A stretch of DNA of 64,000 bases. Source: Treponema sp. GTDB taxonomy: Bacteria > Spirochaetota > Spirochaetia > Treponematales > Treponemataceae. This document shows, one piece after another, positions 45,106 through 53,503 of the stretch; within the stretch, counting starts at the first letter, position 1; each line of letters begins with the position of its first letter. The stretch is taken from the NCBI GenBank assembly GCA_024693045.1, contig JAILLQ010000046.1:1-64000 (forward strand), in the 5' to 3' direction. The notes under the pieces are model-generated. The model saw only the letters and a program-made list of their open reading frames with translations, searched no databases and was not told the origin of the DNA. The translations under genes and the position numbers were made by a program.

Positions 45106-45600
45106 ATGGCACAAATAAAAAAGACTAACGCAATCAGAATATTAGAAAATTTAAAAATTCCTTACGAAGCAAAGGAATACGATGACGACGGCGAACACCC
45201 CCTTTCAAAGGGTGCTGCCAACCGAACTGCAGAAAAATTAGGAATCGACCCAAAAACAGTTTATAAAACAATTGTTATGAGAAGCGATACAAAAGAACTA
45301 TGTGTATTTCTTCAGTCTTCCCTTCACGAAATAAACTTAAAAAAAGCCCGCAATGCAGCTGGTTGCAAAGATATAAATCCTATAAAACCAGAAGAACTTC
45401 TTGCTGCAACTGGATATGTCCGAGGAGGATGTTCTCCTTTAGGTATGAAGAAAAAACTTCGCACTTTTATCGATTCTTCTGCAATGGAACTCGAAAAAAT
45501 CAACATTTCGGCTGGCGTTAGAGGTATGCAGCTGTCAATTTCTCCCCAGGATCTTGTAAAAGCCTGTGATGCTCAAGTTGTAGATTTAATTTTGGAATAA
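45106..45600 (+). CDS. ybaK: YbaK/EbsC-type aminoacyl-tRNA deacylase (Cys-tRNA(Pro) deacylase)
   Basis: This 164-residue trans-editing enzyme hydrolyses mischarged Cys-tRNA(Pro). Family features: NAIRILENLKIPYEAKEYD, AEKLGIDPKTVYKTIVMR, the substrate-loop region TGYVRGGCSPLGMKKK and INISAGVRGMQLSISP. A full prolyl-tRNA synthetase gene end lies at the far end of this window, its functional partner. It is monocistronic, with a strong bidirectional terminator. Confidence 0.93.
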   Translation: MAQIKKTNAIRILENLKIPYEAKEYDDDGEHPLSKGAANRTAEKLGIDPKTVYKTIVMRSDTKELCVFLQSSLHEINLKKARNAAGCKDINPIKPEELLAATGYVRGGCSPLGMKKKLRTFIDSSAMELEKINISAGVRGMQLSISPQDLVKACDAQVVDLILE

Positions 45601-45608
45601 ATTCTGTA

Positions 45609-45644
45609 TAAAAAAATCCTGCTTCAAATGAAGCAGGATTTTTT
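45609..45644. terminator. bidirectional terminator between ybaK and the Na/Pi cotransporter gene
   Basis: AAAAAATCCTGCTTC (45611-45625) pairs perfectly with GAAGCAGGATTTTTT (45630-45644) around AAAT. It serves both convergent genes. Confidence 0.9.
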
Positions 45645-45647
45645 AAC

Positions 45648-47297
45648 TTATTTTGTCTGGGCTAAAAGTTCAGAAATGCTAAATGCGTGATCACCGATTT
45701 TTTCAATCTGACGAACCAAATCGATGTAAAGAAGTTCGGCTTTTACATCAGCTCCGCTTTCAAGACGCTTTCTTGCAATCTTCTTCAGATTCTTTCTGTA
45801 ATAATCAATCTGATCTTCAAGTTCCTGGGCCATTTCAAGTTTGTCACTGTTCAAGTGCTTGTTAATATTTATGCGGATAAATTGTAAAAACTGTCTGGCA
45901 AGTTCTACATAAGGAACAAGCCTTTCCATATCTTCCTGAACAATCTTCATCTTCTTTTCGATACTTTTTTCAAGAAGCATACCAGCGCAATAAACCTGAT
46001 CTGTCATTCCCTCAAGTTCATCTACTACAGAAACCATAATCGAAAGATTATTTCTCTGAACTTCTGTAATAGGCAAATGCTGACAATTGATTATGTATTT
46101 TGCAAGCTTTTCATGCATCTGGTCACAATAATCTTCTTCGTCGGCAAGGCGTTCCAAATGTTCGGCGATAAAATCCTGGTTTCTCTTCATGATACCAATC
46201 TGCAAACGGTCGAACATATTTGTTGCAACATCTGTCATATCGGCAATTTCTTTTTCAAGACGAATAATATGCATTGCCGCACTTTCTTTTACAAAAGCAG
46301 AATCTGTAAATTCCAAATGGTAAGTTTTAAGATTTTTTTCATCATCATCTTTGATAATCATCTTTGAAAGTGCAATTAAATGTTTTGAAAGAGGAAGAAG
46401 AATTACGGTATTCAAAGTTTTAAATACTGTATGAAGCATAGAAATCTGAATTGCAATATTTGAACTAGGAGTCAGCCATACAACGAATGAAATAAATGGA
46501 GTAAAGAAAATCAGGGCAAGAACTGTACCGATTACATTGAACAGAACATGGATTACAGCAGAACGACGGGCATCTGCATTTGTCCCGAAGGCAGCCATAA
46601 TTGCATCGATTGTAGAACCAATATTACTACCCAAAGTCATGGCACAGGCCATTTCCCAGGTAATAATGTTTTTATAGGCCATCGTAATAATAATCGCAGT
46701 GAAGGCACTTGAAGAATGCATAAGAGCTGTAATAACTGTACCAATTACAACTCCGATTAAAAGCGAAAGAATTCCTAAACTTTGAACTTCAGAAATAAAA
46801 GTAAGTTTAGAAGCATCAAAACTGAAAACATCAGAAAGGCCGCTTAATCCCATAAAAAGCAGACCAAAGCCCATTACAGCTTCACCTATGTTTTTACTTC
46901 TGGAATCCTTCAGAATGGTCATAAAAAAGCCTATACCAAAAATCGGTACGGCAAATGTAGAGATTTTAAAATTGAAGCCAAAAAGGGAAACAATCCAGGC
47001 TGTAATAGTAGTACCGATATTGGCACCAAAAATAACCCCAACAGACTGGGCAAGAGTTAACAGGCCGGCATTGATGAAAGAAACTACCATTACGGTTGTA
47101 GCCCCGGAAGACTGGATAATCATTGTTATAAAAAGTCCTGTAAGAATTCCTACAAAACTATTACCAGTCATCATGCTCAATGCTCGTTGAAGCTTTTCCC
47201 CTGCACTTTTCTGAACACCGTCACTCATAAGACGCATGCCGTACAACAAGAAACCGAGACTTCCGAACAAAAGCAACATCGCATTAACAATAGCCAT
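45648..47297 (-). CDS. Na/Pi cotransporter family protein with PhoU-like domain
   Basis: This 549-residue inner-membrane protein of the NptA/YjbB family is expected to move phosphate with sodium. Two inverted repeats have QSSGATTVMVVSFINAGLL (about 62-80) and the HSSSAFTAIIITMA segment (about 193-206), preceded by GANIGTTITAW and GSNIGSTIDAI. The last 200 residues form a PhoU-like helical domain (IRLEKEIADMTDVATNMFDR and VDELEGMTDQV). The ATG has AGGA upstream. It is a single gene. Confidence 0.92.
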   Translation of the reverse strand: MAIVNAMLLLFGSLGFLLYGMRLMSDGVQKSAGEKLQRALSMMTGNSFVGILTGLFITMIIQSSGATTVMVVSFINAGLLTLAQSVGVIFGANIGTTITAWIVSLFGFNFKISTFAVPIFGIGFFMTILKDSRSKNIGEAVMGFGLLFMGLSGLSDVFSFDASKLTFISEVQSLGILSLLIGVVIGTVITALMHSSSAFTAIIITMAYKNIITWEMACAMTLGSNIGSTIDAIMAAFGTNADARRSAVIHVLFNVIGTVLALIFFTPFISFVVWLTPSSNIAIQISMLHTVFKTLNTVILLPLSKHLIALSKMIIKDDDEKNLKTYHLEFTDSAFVKESAAMHIIRLEKEIADMTDVATNMFDRLQIGIMKRNQDFIAEHLERLADEEDYCDQMHEKLAKYIINCQHLPITEVQRNNLSIMVSVVDELEGMTDQVYCAGMLLEKSIEKKMKIVQEDMERLVPYVELARQFLQFIRININKHLNSDKLEMAQELEDQIDYYRKNLKKIARKRLESGADVKAELLYIDLVRQIEKIGDHAFSISELLAQTK

Positions 47298-47365
47298 AAA
47301 AAATCATCCTACTTTATATTATCGGCTGGTTAAAGCCGAAGACAGAATACAAACAGTCAAGCAGT

Positions 47366-47674
47366 CTAAACTAAAAATAATTCTAACCCAAAAACAGAGG
47401 CACAGCAAATACAGGCTACAGGAAAAAGCCCCATTCCAAAGAAAGCTGCTACAATGCCAATAGCAAGAGCTACAACTCCTGTTACAGGTTTTTGAGTAGC
47501 GTGAACTATGGCAGGAAAGGTCATTACAGAAAGAGTTACATACGGAACATAATATAGAAAAGACTTTATAAAACGATTTTTAATTGGCTTACGAATTAAT
47601 GTTAGTGGCAAAACCCTAACCAAATAAGTAACAAGTGTAGCCGCTAAAATATATAACCAGGAATTTCCACTCAT
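47366..47674 (-). CDS. azlD: AzlD family branched-chain amino acid exporter subunit
   Basis: This 102-residue membrane protein has three to four transmembrane segments and the AzlD pattern LAATLVTYLVRVLPLTL and YVPYVTLSVMTFPAI. With AzlC it forms an exporter of branched-chain amino acids or analogues. Its ATG overlaps the azlC stop (ATGA), so translation is coupled. Confidence 0.9.
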   Translation of the reverse strand: MSGNSWLYILAATLVTYLVRVLPLTLIRKPIKNRFIKSFLYYVPYVTLSVMTFPAIVHATQKPVTGVVALAIGIVAAFFGMGLFPVACICCASVFGLELFLV

Positions 47675-48381
47675 TTTGTATCCCCTTCATCTGGCAGAGG
47701 CTTTATAATAGCCGCTAGTGCAGAAATAACTACTGTTAAAATAATTGTTCGAGTTCCACCAGAAATATTTTTGATATGTGGAAGAACTGAAAAAGCATAA
47801 CTAAGAATAAAACTTATTAAAACGCAGAAAGTAACAGCCAGATTCCTGCGGCAAGGGGGAATAATAATTGCAAGAAACATACCGTAGAGAGCTACAGAAA
47901 GAGCACTAACAATTCTAACAGGTAATACAGAACCGGCAATAATTCCAAGAGCAGTACCAAGCGACCAGAGAGGAACGGCTACAAATAAAGCCCCGTAATT
48001 ATAAAGAGGAACAATGTAACCAGGACGAGCAATTGAAATACCAAATACTTCATCTGTTATACCGTAACCTACAAAAAATCGATGAAAAAACGGTGTTTCT
48101 GGATTAAAACGCTGACTTAATGCACAACTCATCAAAAAGTAACGGGCATTTATAATCAAAGTGGCTAATGCAACTTCATAATAAGTAACCTTTTCTAAAA
48201 CACCACTAAAAAGAGCGTATTCCCCAGCAGAAGCCATATTGAAAAAACTGGCTACAAATCCCTGCAAAGGCGTCAAACCAGCACTTTTAGCAAAAATTCC
48301 CAATGAAAAAGCAACGGCAAAATAGCCCAATCCAATTGGAGTTCCATCTTTTAAGCCGGCCAAAAACTCATTTTTCTTCAT
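47671..48381 (-). CDS. azlC: AzlC family branched-chain amino acid exporter subunit
   Basis: This 236-residue inner-membrane protein has about six transmembrane segments. AzlC signatures: DGTPIGLGYFAVAFSLGIFAKSAGL, NMASAGEYALF, INARYFLMSCALSQRF and VGYGITDEVFGIS. It forms a two-gene operon with azlD. A leaderless-type promoter sits 6 nt before the ATG. The role fits overflow export of products of the ilvC pathway in this window, but that link is inferred. Confidence 0.92.
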   Translation of the reverse strand: MKKNEFLAGLKDGTPIGLGYFAVAFSLGIFAKSAGLTPLQGFVASFFNMASAGEYALFSGVLEKVTYYEVALATLIINARYFLMSCALSQRFNPETPFFHRFFVGYGITDEVFGISIARPGYIVPLYNYGALFVAVPLWSLGTALGIIAGSVLPVRIVSALSVALYGMFLAIIIPPCRRNLAVTFCVLISFILSYAFSVLPHIKNISGGTRTIILTVVISALAAIIKPLPDEGDTK

Positions 48382-48387
48382 GTTCCA

Positions 48388-48416
48388 AATGTAGCATTTA
48401 AAAAAGACTTTGTTAA
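48388..48416 (-). promoter_or_regulatory. leaderless-type promoter of azlCD
   Basis: On the minus strand TTAACA (48411-48416), 17 nt, TACATT (48388-48393) with an extended TGC in front, then 6 nt to ATG 48381. Only a weak GGA precedes the ATG. Confidence 0.5.
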
Positions 48417-48456
48417 TTAAATGTAAAAAAACATAAAATTACTTTTACTTTTTTTT

Positions 48457-48484
48457 TTGATTAATAAGATAGCCATGCTATAAT
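48457..48484 (+). promoter_or_regulatory. promoter of the chemoreceptor gene
   Basis: TTGATT (48457-48462), 16 nt, TATAAT (48479-48484) with extended TGC. The leader is about 26 nt and has GGAGG 5 nt before ATG 48517. Confidence 0.65.
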
Positions 48485-48516
48485 TTTTACAAATCTTTAT
48501 TTATATGGAGGCCCTT

Positions 48517-50709
48517 ATGAATTTTTTCACTAAGAGCATTAGCCGCCAATTAGTTTTTAGTATCACTTTCATCGTTGCAGGGCTATTTTTACTCGGAGCT
48601 ATTTTAATCGGCAGACAAGTTAAAAAAAGTTTTTCAGATTTATCAAATGATTATTTAAACACAGTTGCTGAAGAATATGGAAAAAGTACTAGTGAAATTC
48701 TTGTAGGAGAATACAGCATCGGAAGAACTCTAGCAAATGCACTTTCATGCTTCGAAGATATTCCTCTGCAAGCTCGGCGAGGTTATATCAACCAGCTTTT
48801 AAAAGACACATTAATTGCAAATGAAAATCTTGTTGACTCTTACTGTGTATGGGAACCAAATGCTTTGGACGGACTGGATGCACAATATGCTAACTACGAC
48901 GAAACCTATGATGAAACAGGCCGCCTTATTCCATACTGGACTAGAGTCGGAACAAAAATTGAATGTACATATCTTACAGATTATGTAGGTGGCTTTTGGT
49001 ACGAAAACCCACTAAGAAGTAAATACGGAATTCTTATCGACCCAAACCCATACGAAATCGGTGGCGAAATCATCTGGGTATGTGGTGTAGCCTTCCCTAT
49101 CAGAAATAAAGCTGGACAGGCAGTTGGTGTAGTCGGAATCGATATGAAACTTGAAACCATCAGCGAACTTCTATCTTCAGCTTCCATCTACAAAACAGGC
49201 TTTCTTACACTCATTTCTGACTCGGGACTCAAAGTTTCAGACCCAGACCCTGAATTAGTAGGAAAAGTTGACGAAGAATACCAAAATGGAGAAACTTCAA
49301 AACTGTTTGCTAACTCAAAAAAAGATTTACAGCCATTCAGAATTGAAACAAAGCTCAATGGCAAAAATTATGTAAAAGAATTTGTTCCTTTTAAAATCGA
49401 AGAAGCAAAAGAAGTATGGTTCCTTGGTGTAAACGTTCCAAAAGCCGAAGTAACAGAAGCCGTGGATCATATTTTGATTGCTATCATGACTGTTCTTATT
49501 ATTGCTGCAATAGGAATTATTTCTGTCAGCTTTGTTATTATCAAAAGAATAGTTAAATATTTGATTTTTGGCGTAAATGCGATGAAAAATATTGCCCAGG
49601 GAGACGGAGACCTTACCGTTCGCATGGAAGTAAAAAACCAGAACGAACTGGGAAAAATGTACACCTACTTCAATCAAACTATGGAAAAAATCCAGGGTTC
49701 AATCGCCAAAGTAAAATCTGTTTCCGAAACCATGGCTGAGCAGGGGAACACTTTGGGAGACAACATGAATGATACAGCTGCAGCTGCAAACCAGATTACA
49801 GCTAATATCGACAGTGTAAACCGACAGATTCAGCAGCAGGGGCAGAATGTAAAAGATTCCACAGAATCTATCAATACAATTAACTCTAACGTAACAGAAT
49901 TGATAAACAGCATTGACGCTCAAAGTTCAAGCGTAGCCCAGGCTTCTTCTGCAATCGAAGAGATGGTTGCAAATATCCAGTCAGTAACAAATATTCTTCA
50001 CAAAAACGGCGAAACAATAAAAGAACTGGAAACTTCTTCTGAAAACGGAAAGAACACTATCAATTCTACTGTAGAAGCAACAGAAAAAATCAAATTGCAG
50101 TCAGAATCCCTTTTGGAAGCATCTAAGATTATTCAGAACATCGCAAGCCAGACAAACCTTCTTGCAATGAATGCCGCAATCGAAGCAAGCCATGCAGGAG
50201 AAGCAGGAAAAGGCTTTTCCGTTGTTGCCGACGAAATTCGAAAACTTGCAGAAGATTCAAATAACCAGGGTAAAAATATTACAACAAACCTGGCAGAAGT
50301 TATGGACAGCATAAAAGATGTCGCAAACTCAGCTATTACACTTCAAAATGTTTTCAACGGCATTTACGACCTTACCCAAAAAGTTTCAACACAGGAACTT
50401 ACAATCCTCAACGCTATGACGGAACAGTCTGAAGGCGGAGAACAAGTTCTTGACGCGATGAAAAATATCAATGAAGTAACAGACAAAGTAAAAATCGGTG
50501 GAAACAATATGCAAACTGCAACTTCTGCTGCAAATGAAGAAATGTCTGCTCTTCTCCGTCTTACAGATGAAATCACTTCAAGTATGGAAGAAATGTCGAC
50601 GGGTATCGAAAACATCAACCATTCAATAAATAATGTAAACGATTTGACCCACAAGAATACACAAAATATCCAGGATCTCTACACAGAAGTAGAAAAGTTC
50701 AAAGTATAA
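48517..50709 (+). CDS. Methyl-accepting chemotaxis protein
   Basis: This 730-residue chemoreceptor starts at ATG 48517, since GGAGG lies 5 nt upstream; an ATG at 48505 overlaps that site. The first transmembrane segment (about 9-33) is followed by a periplasmic dCache-type ligand domain (about 34-310, with [20 protein letters not shown] and [14 protein letters not shown]). A second transmembrane segment (about 325-350), a HAMP domain and the signalling domain follow, the hairpin tip being [40 protein letters not shown]. There is no C-terminal CheB/CheR-tethering pentapeptide. Ligand unknown. Confidence 0.95.
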   Translation: MNFFTKSISRQLVFSITFIVAGLFLLGAILIGRQVKKSFSDLSNDYLNTVAEEYGKSTSEILVGEYSIGRTLANALSCFEDIPLQARRGYINQLLKDTLIANENLVDSYCVWEPNALDGLDAQYANYDETYDETGRLIPYWTRVGTKIECTYLTDYVGGFWYENPLRSKYGILIDPNPYEIGGEIIWVCGVAFPIRNKAGQAVGVVGIDMKLETISELLSSASIYKTGFLTLISDSGLKVSDPDPELVGKVDEEYQNGETSKLFANSKKDLQPFRIETKLNGKNYVKEFVPFKIEEAKEVWFLGVNVPKAEVTEAVDHILIAIMTVLIIAAIGIISVSFVIIKRIVKYLIFGVNAMKNIAQGDGDLTVRMEVKNQNELGKMYTYFNQTMEKIQGSIAKVKSVSETMAEQGNTLGDNMNDTAAAANQITANIDSVNRQIQQQGQNVKDSTESINTINSNVTELINSIDAQSSSVAQASSAIEEMVANIQSVTNILHKNGETIKELETSSENGKNTINSTVEATEKIKLQSESLLEASKIIQNIASQTNLLAMNAAIEASHAGEAGKGFSVVADEIRKLAEDSNNQGKNITTNLAEVMDSIKDVANSAITLQNVFNGIYDLTQKVSTQELTILNAMTEQSEGGEQVLDAMKNINEVTDKVKIGGNNMQTATSAANEEMSALLRLTDEITSSMEEMSTGIENINHSINNVNDLTHKNTQNIQDLYTEVEKFKV

Positions 50710-50717
50710 GCCCCTCC

Positions 50718-50753
50718 CCGCAAAAGCCCTGTCGAATTGACGAGCTTTTGCGG
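50718..50753 (+). terminator. hairpin downstream of the chemoreceptor gene
   Basis: CCGCAAAAGC (50718-50727) pairs perfectly with GCTTTTGCGG (50744-50753); the loop contains an inner GTC/GAC. No T-run follows, so termination strength is uncertain. Confidence 0.5.
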
Positions 50754-50835
50754 TGTGGTAGATTTATTTCTTCACAGGCTGACTAAAAGCCCTATATTTT
50801 TCAATTACCGATTGATAACCTGAACTTTTTCATTG

Positions 50836-50864
50836 TTGATTGCTATCTCAATTTCCGTTAAAAT
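50836..50864 (+). promoter_or_regulatory. near-leaderless promoter of tex
   Basis: TTGATT (50836-50841), 17 nt, TAAAAT (50859-50864), then 9 nt to ATG 50874, predicting a leader of two or three bases. No Shine-Dalgarno is present. Confidence 0.55.
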
Positions 50865-50873
50865 CTCTTCACT

Positions 50874-53267
50874 ATGGAATTTACACAAGAAGCAATTGAC
50901 GCTTTAACAGTCAATGAAGTTGAAATTATGAAAAAAATCGCTGAAGAGCTTTCTATCCGTCTTCAGCAGGTAAGTGCAGTTATCAGCCTTGTTCAAGAAG
51001 GTTGTACAATCCCTTTTATCAGCCGTTATCGTAAAGAAAAGCATGACAATTTGAATGAAGTTCAGGTCCGAGACTGTGACCACCTTTTTAAGTCATATAA
51101 AAATCTTGAAGAACGACGAGTTGAAATTGTTCAGGGTATTTTTAAGCAGGGCAAGCTCACAGAAAGCCTTTACAATGCAGTAATGAACGCTTCTACCCTC
51201 ACAGAACTTGAAGATTTGTGGGCACCATTTAAGAAAAAGAAGAAGACAAGAGGTATGCTTGCTGCAGAAAAAGGACTTGAAGGTCTTGCAGATGCAATGC
51301 TCACTATGAATGATAGTGAAATCGAAAAAGAAGCAGAAAAATACATCAAAACTGACAATGAAGATTCTGCCCTTAATGTTGAAGATGCTCAGGCTGCATT
51401 GAATGGAGCAAAAGACATTCTTGCAGAAAGAGTAAGCCAGGATACAAACAACCGTTCTGCAATCCATGACCTATACATGTCAGAAGGTAACATCAAAACT
51501 AAGGGAATCGTTCCAGACGGACAGACAGAAGAACAGGCTATGAAAACTTCTACCTATCAGATGTACTGGGATTATACAGAACCTCTAAACCAGGTAAAAC
51601 CACACAGAATTCTTGCAATAAACCGTGCAGAAAGAGAAGGTGCTCTTGATGTAACAATCGATGTAGATGTAGACAGTGCAATTGATTTACTTACAAAACG
51701 TACTGTAACAAACAACAAGTACCACAAAGAAGCAATTGAAGACGGCGTTGTTCGCCTTCTTTCTCCTGCTGTAGTTCGCGAAATCCGCAGTGACGAAACA
51801 GATGAAGCAGACGAACACGGAATCGGAATCTTCAGCGAAAACCTTAAAAACCTTCTCATGACACAACCTATTAAAGGAAGCCGTGTTCTTGGAATCGACC
51901 CTGGTATTCGAACAGGTACTAAGTGTGCAGCCTTGGATGAAACAGGAAAATACCTGGGCTACTTCAAAATTTATCAGGTTCAAGACCCAGAAGGCGGCTA
52001 CAAGGCATTAAATGATGCAATCGACAAATACGACATTCAGGTTGTTGCCGTAGGAAACGGAACTGGTTCCCCAGAAGTACAGGCTCTCGTTTCTAAAGTA
52101 ATCAGTGAAAACTACGCTGATGCAGATGTAAAATACACAGTCGTAGATGAATCTGGAGCTTCTGTTTACTCAGCAAGCGAAGTTGCAACAAAAGAATTCC
52201 CTGAGCTCGACCTTACAATCCGAGGAGCAATTTCTATGGGTCGCCGTCTTCAGGACCCATTGGCAGAACTTGTTAAAATTGACCCAAAAGCAATTGGAGT
52301 TGGACTTTACCAGCACGACGTTAATCAGAAAAAGCTGGGAGAAACTTTGGATGAAGTTGTAGGTTCCGTAGTAAACCAGGTTGGCGTAAACTTGAACACA
52401 GCCAGCTACATGCTTTTGAGCTATGTTTCTGGAATTACAATGAGCACAGCAAAAAAGATTACAGAATATCGTGATACAAACGGAAAAATCCTTAGCCGAG
52501 AAGATTTGAAAAAAGTTCCAGGCCTTGGACCAAAAGCTTTTGAGCAGTGTGCGGGATTCCTTAAGATTGCAGAAAGCGCCGATCCTTTGGACAACACTTG
52601 GGTTCACCCAGAAAATTACAATGTTGCAAGAGAAATCCTGCCTGTAATTAAAGAAGGTGGAAAAATCGACAACGCAAAACGCAAAGAACTTGCAGAAAAA
52701 TACAATATCGGTGAAACAACTTTAAACGATATTATAGAAGAACTTCAGAAACCTAACCGAGACCCTCGTGACGGCTACCCTGCACCAATCATGCAGAAAG
52801 GTGTAGTTCAGTTTGAAGATCTTAAAGAAGGCATGAAAGTAACAGGAAAGATTAAAAATGTTGTAGACTTTGGTGCTTTCGTAGACATCGGTTTGCACGA
52901 AACAGCTCTTATCCATGTTTCTGAACTCAGCGATAACTTTGTAACAGACCCAATGGAAGTTGTAAAAGTCGGAGATATTTTCGAATTTACAATCATCGGC
53001 TTGGACAGAGATCGCAAAAGAATCAGCCTTAGCCTAAAAAGCGACGCTGCAAACCGTATAGGACAGTCTGTTGCAAGCAGAGCCGCTGCAAAAGCTTCTG
53101 AATCTACTTCTTCAGACGGAAAGCGAAAGGTTGTCGTTGTAAAGAAATCTGCTGCTGGTCAAAAATCATTTACAGGTGGAAACCGCGACAGAAATGCCGG
53201 AGCCAGAAACTACGGCAGCGACGACGGAATGAGCTATAATCCGTTTGCAAGTTTATTAAAGAAATAA
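50874..53267 (+). CDS. tex: Tex family RNA-binding transcription accessory protein
   Basis: This 797-residue nucleic-acid-binding protein has the full Tex layout: helical N-terminal region (IPFISRYRKEKHDNLNEVQVRDCD), YqgF-like domain (VLGIDPGIRTGTKCAALDE, about 340-358), HhH repeats (YRDTNGKILSREDLKKVPGLGPKAFEQ) and a C-terminal S1 domain (GKIKNVVDFGAFVDIGLHETALIHVSEL, about 661-690). A basic tail follows. Role in bacteria: RNA binding connected to transcription and stress tolerance, with details unsettled. The last 27 bases including the stop are duplicated about 100 bp downstream. Confidence 0.93.
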   Translation: MEFTQEAIDALTVNEVEIMKKIAEELSIRLQQVSAVISLVQEGCTIPFISRYRKEKHDNLNEVQVRDCDHLFKSYKNLEERRVEIVQGIFKQGKLTESLYNAVMNASTLTELEDLWAPFKKKKKTRGMLAAEKGLEGLADAMLTMNDSEIEKEAEKYIKTDNEDSALNVEDAQAALNGAKDILAERVSQDTNNRSAIHDLYMSEGNIKTKGIVPDGQTEEQAMKTSTYQMYWDYTEPLNQVKPHRILAINRAEREGALDVTIDVDVDSAIDLLTKRTVTNNKYHKEAIEDGVVRLLSPAVVREIRSDETDEADEHGIGIFSENLKNLLMTQPIKGSRVLGIDPGIRTGTKCAALDETGKYLGYFKIYQVQDPEGGYKALNDAIDKYDIQVVAVGNGTGSPEVQALVSKVISENYADADVKYTVVDESGASVYSASEVATKEFPELDLTIRGAISMGRRLQDPLAELVKIDPKAIGVGLYQHDVNQKKLGETLDEVVGSVVNQVGVNLNTASYMLLSYVSGITMSTAKKITEYRDTNGKILSREDLKKVPGLGPKAFEQCAGFLKIAESADPLDNTWVHPENYNVAREILPVIKEGGKIDNAKRKELAEKYNIGETTLNDIIEELQKPNRDPRDGYPAPIMQKGVVQFEDLKEGMKVTGKIKNVVDFGAFVDIGLHETALIHVSELSDNFVTDPMEVVKVGDIFEFTIIGLDRDRKRISLSLKSDAANRIGQSVASRAAAKASESTSSDGKRKVVVVKKSAAGQKSFTGGNRDRNAGARNYGSDDGMSYNPFASLLKK

Positions 53268-53381
53268 AAACAAGGAATAAACTTGCAAGCCGGGAACTTT
53301 ATGGAAATTATTTTCTAGTGCACTCGCGTGCACTATCGTAACCGTTTGCAAGTTTATTAAAGAAATAAAAACATGGAATAA
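53241..53381. repeat. 40-bp direct repeat of the tex 3' end flanking a palindrome
   Basis: Bases 53241-53280 (the end of tex and 13 bases beyond its stop) recur at 53342-53381 with one mismatch. The 61 bp between hold a perfect inverted repeat TAGTGCAC/GTGCACTA (53316-53335, TCGC centre). The layout resembles a duplication made by an insertion or a slippage event. Confidence 0.85.
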
Positions 53382-53400
53382 ATAAAACAAACAAATAAAA

Positions 53401-53434
53401 AACAGACTTTCAAATTTGAAAGTCTGTTTTTTAT
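53401..53434 (+). terminator. terminator of tex
   Basis: AACAGACTTTCAAA pairs with TTTGAAAGTCTGTT (53401-53428), a perfect self-complementary stem, followed by TTTT. It lies after the duplicated tex end. Confidence 0.85.
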
Positions 53435-53467
53435 ATAGAACTTTTATATAAAAAAATGTCTTTTTCC

Positions 53468-53497
53468 TTGTATTTTCTAGAAAAACGATGTTAAATT
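53468..53497 (+). promoter_or_regulatory. leaderless-type promoter of the large lipoprotein gene
   Basis: TTGTAT (53468-53473) and TAAATT (53492-53497) are 18 nt apart, then 6 nt to ATG 53504; TTAAAT one base earlier gives a 17-nt spacer. No Shine-Dalgarno is present. Confidence 0.5.
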
Positions 53498-53503
53498 ATC
53501 CCC

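Noticed and set aside
53316..53335. Palindrome as a LexA-type operator
   Set aside because: It lies downstream of tex, not near a promoter, and does not match a LexA box that I know.
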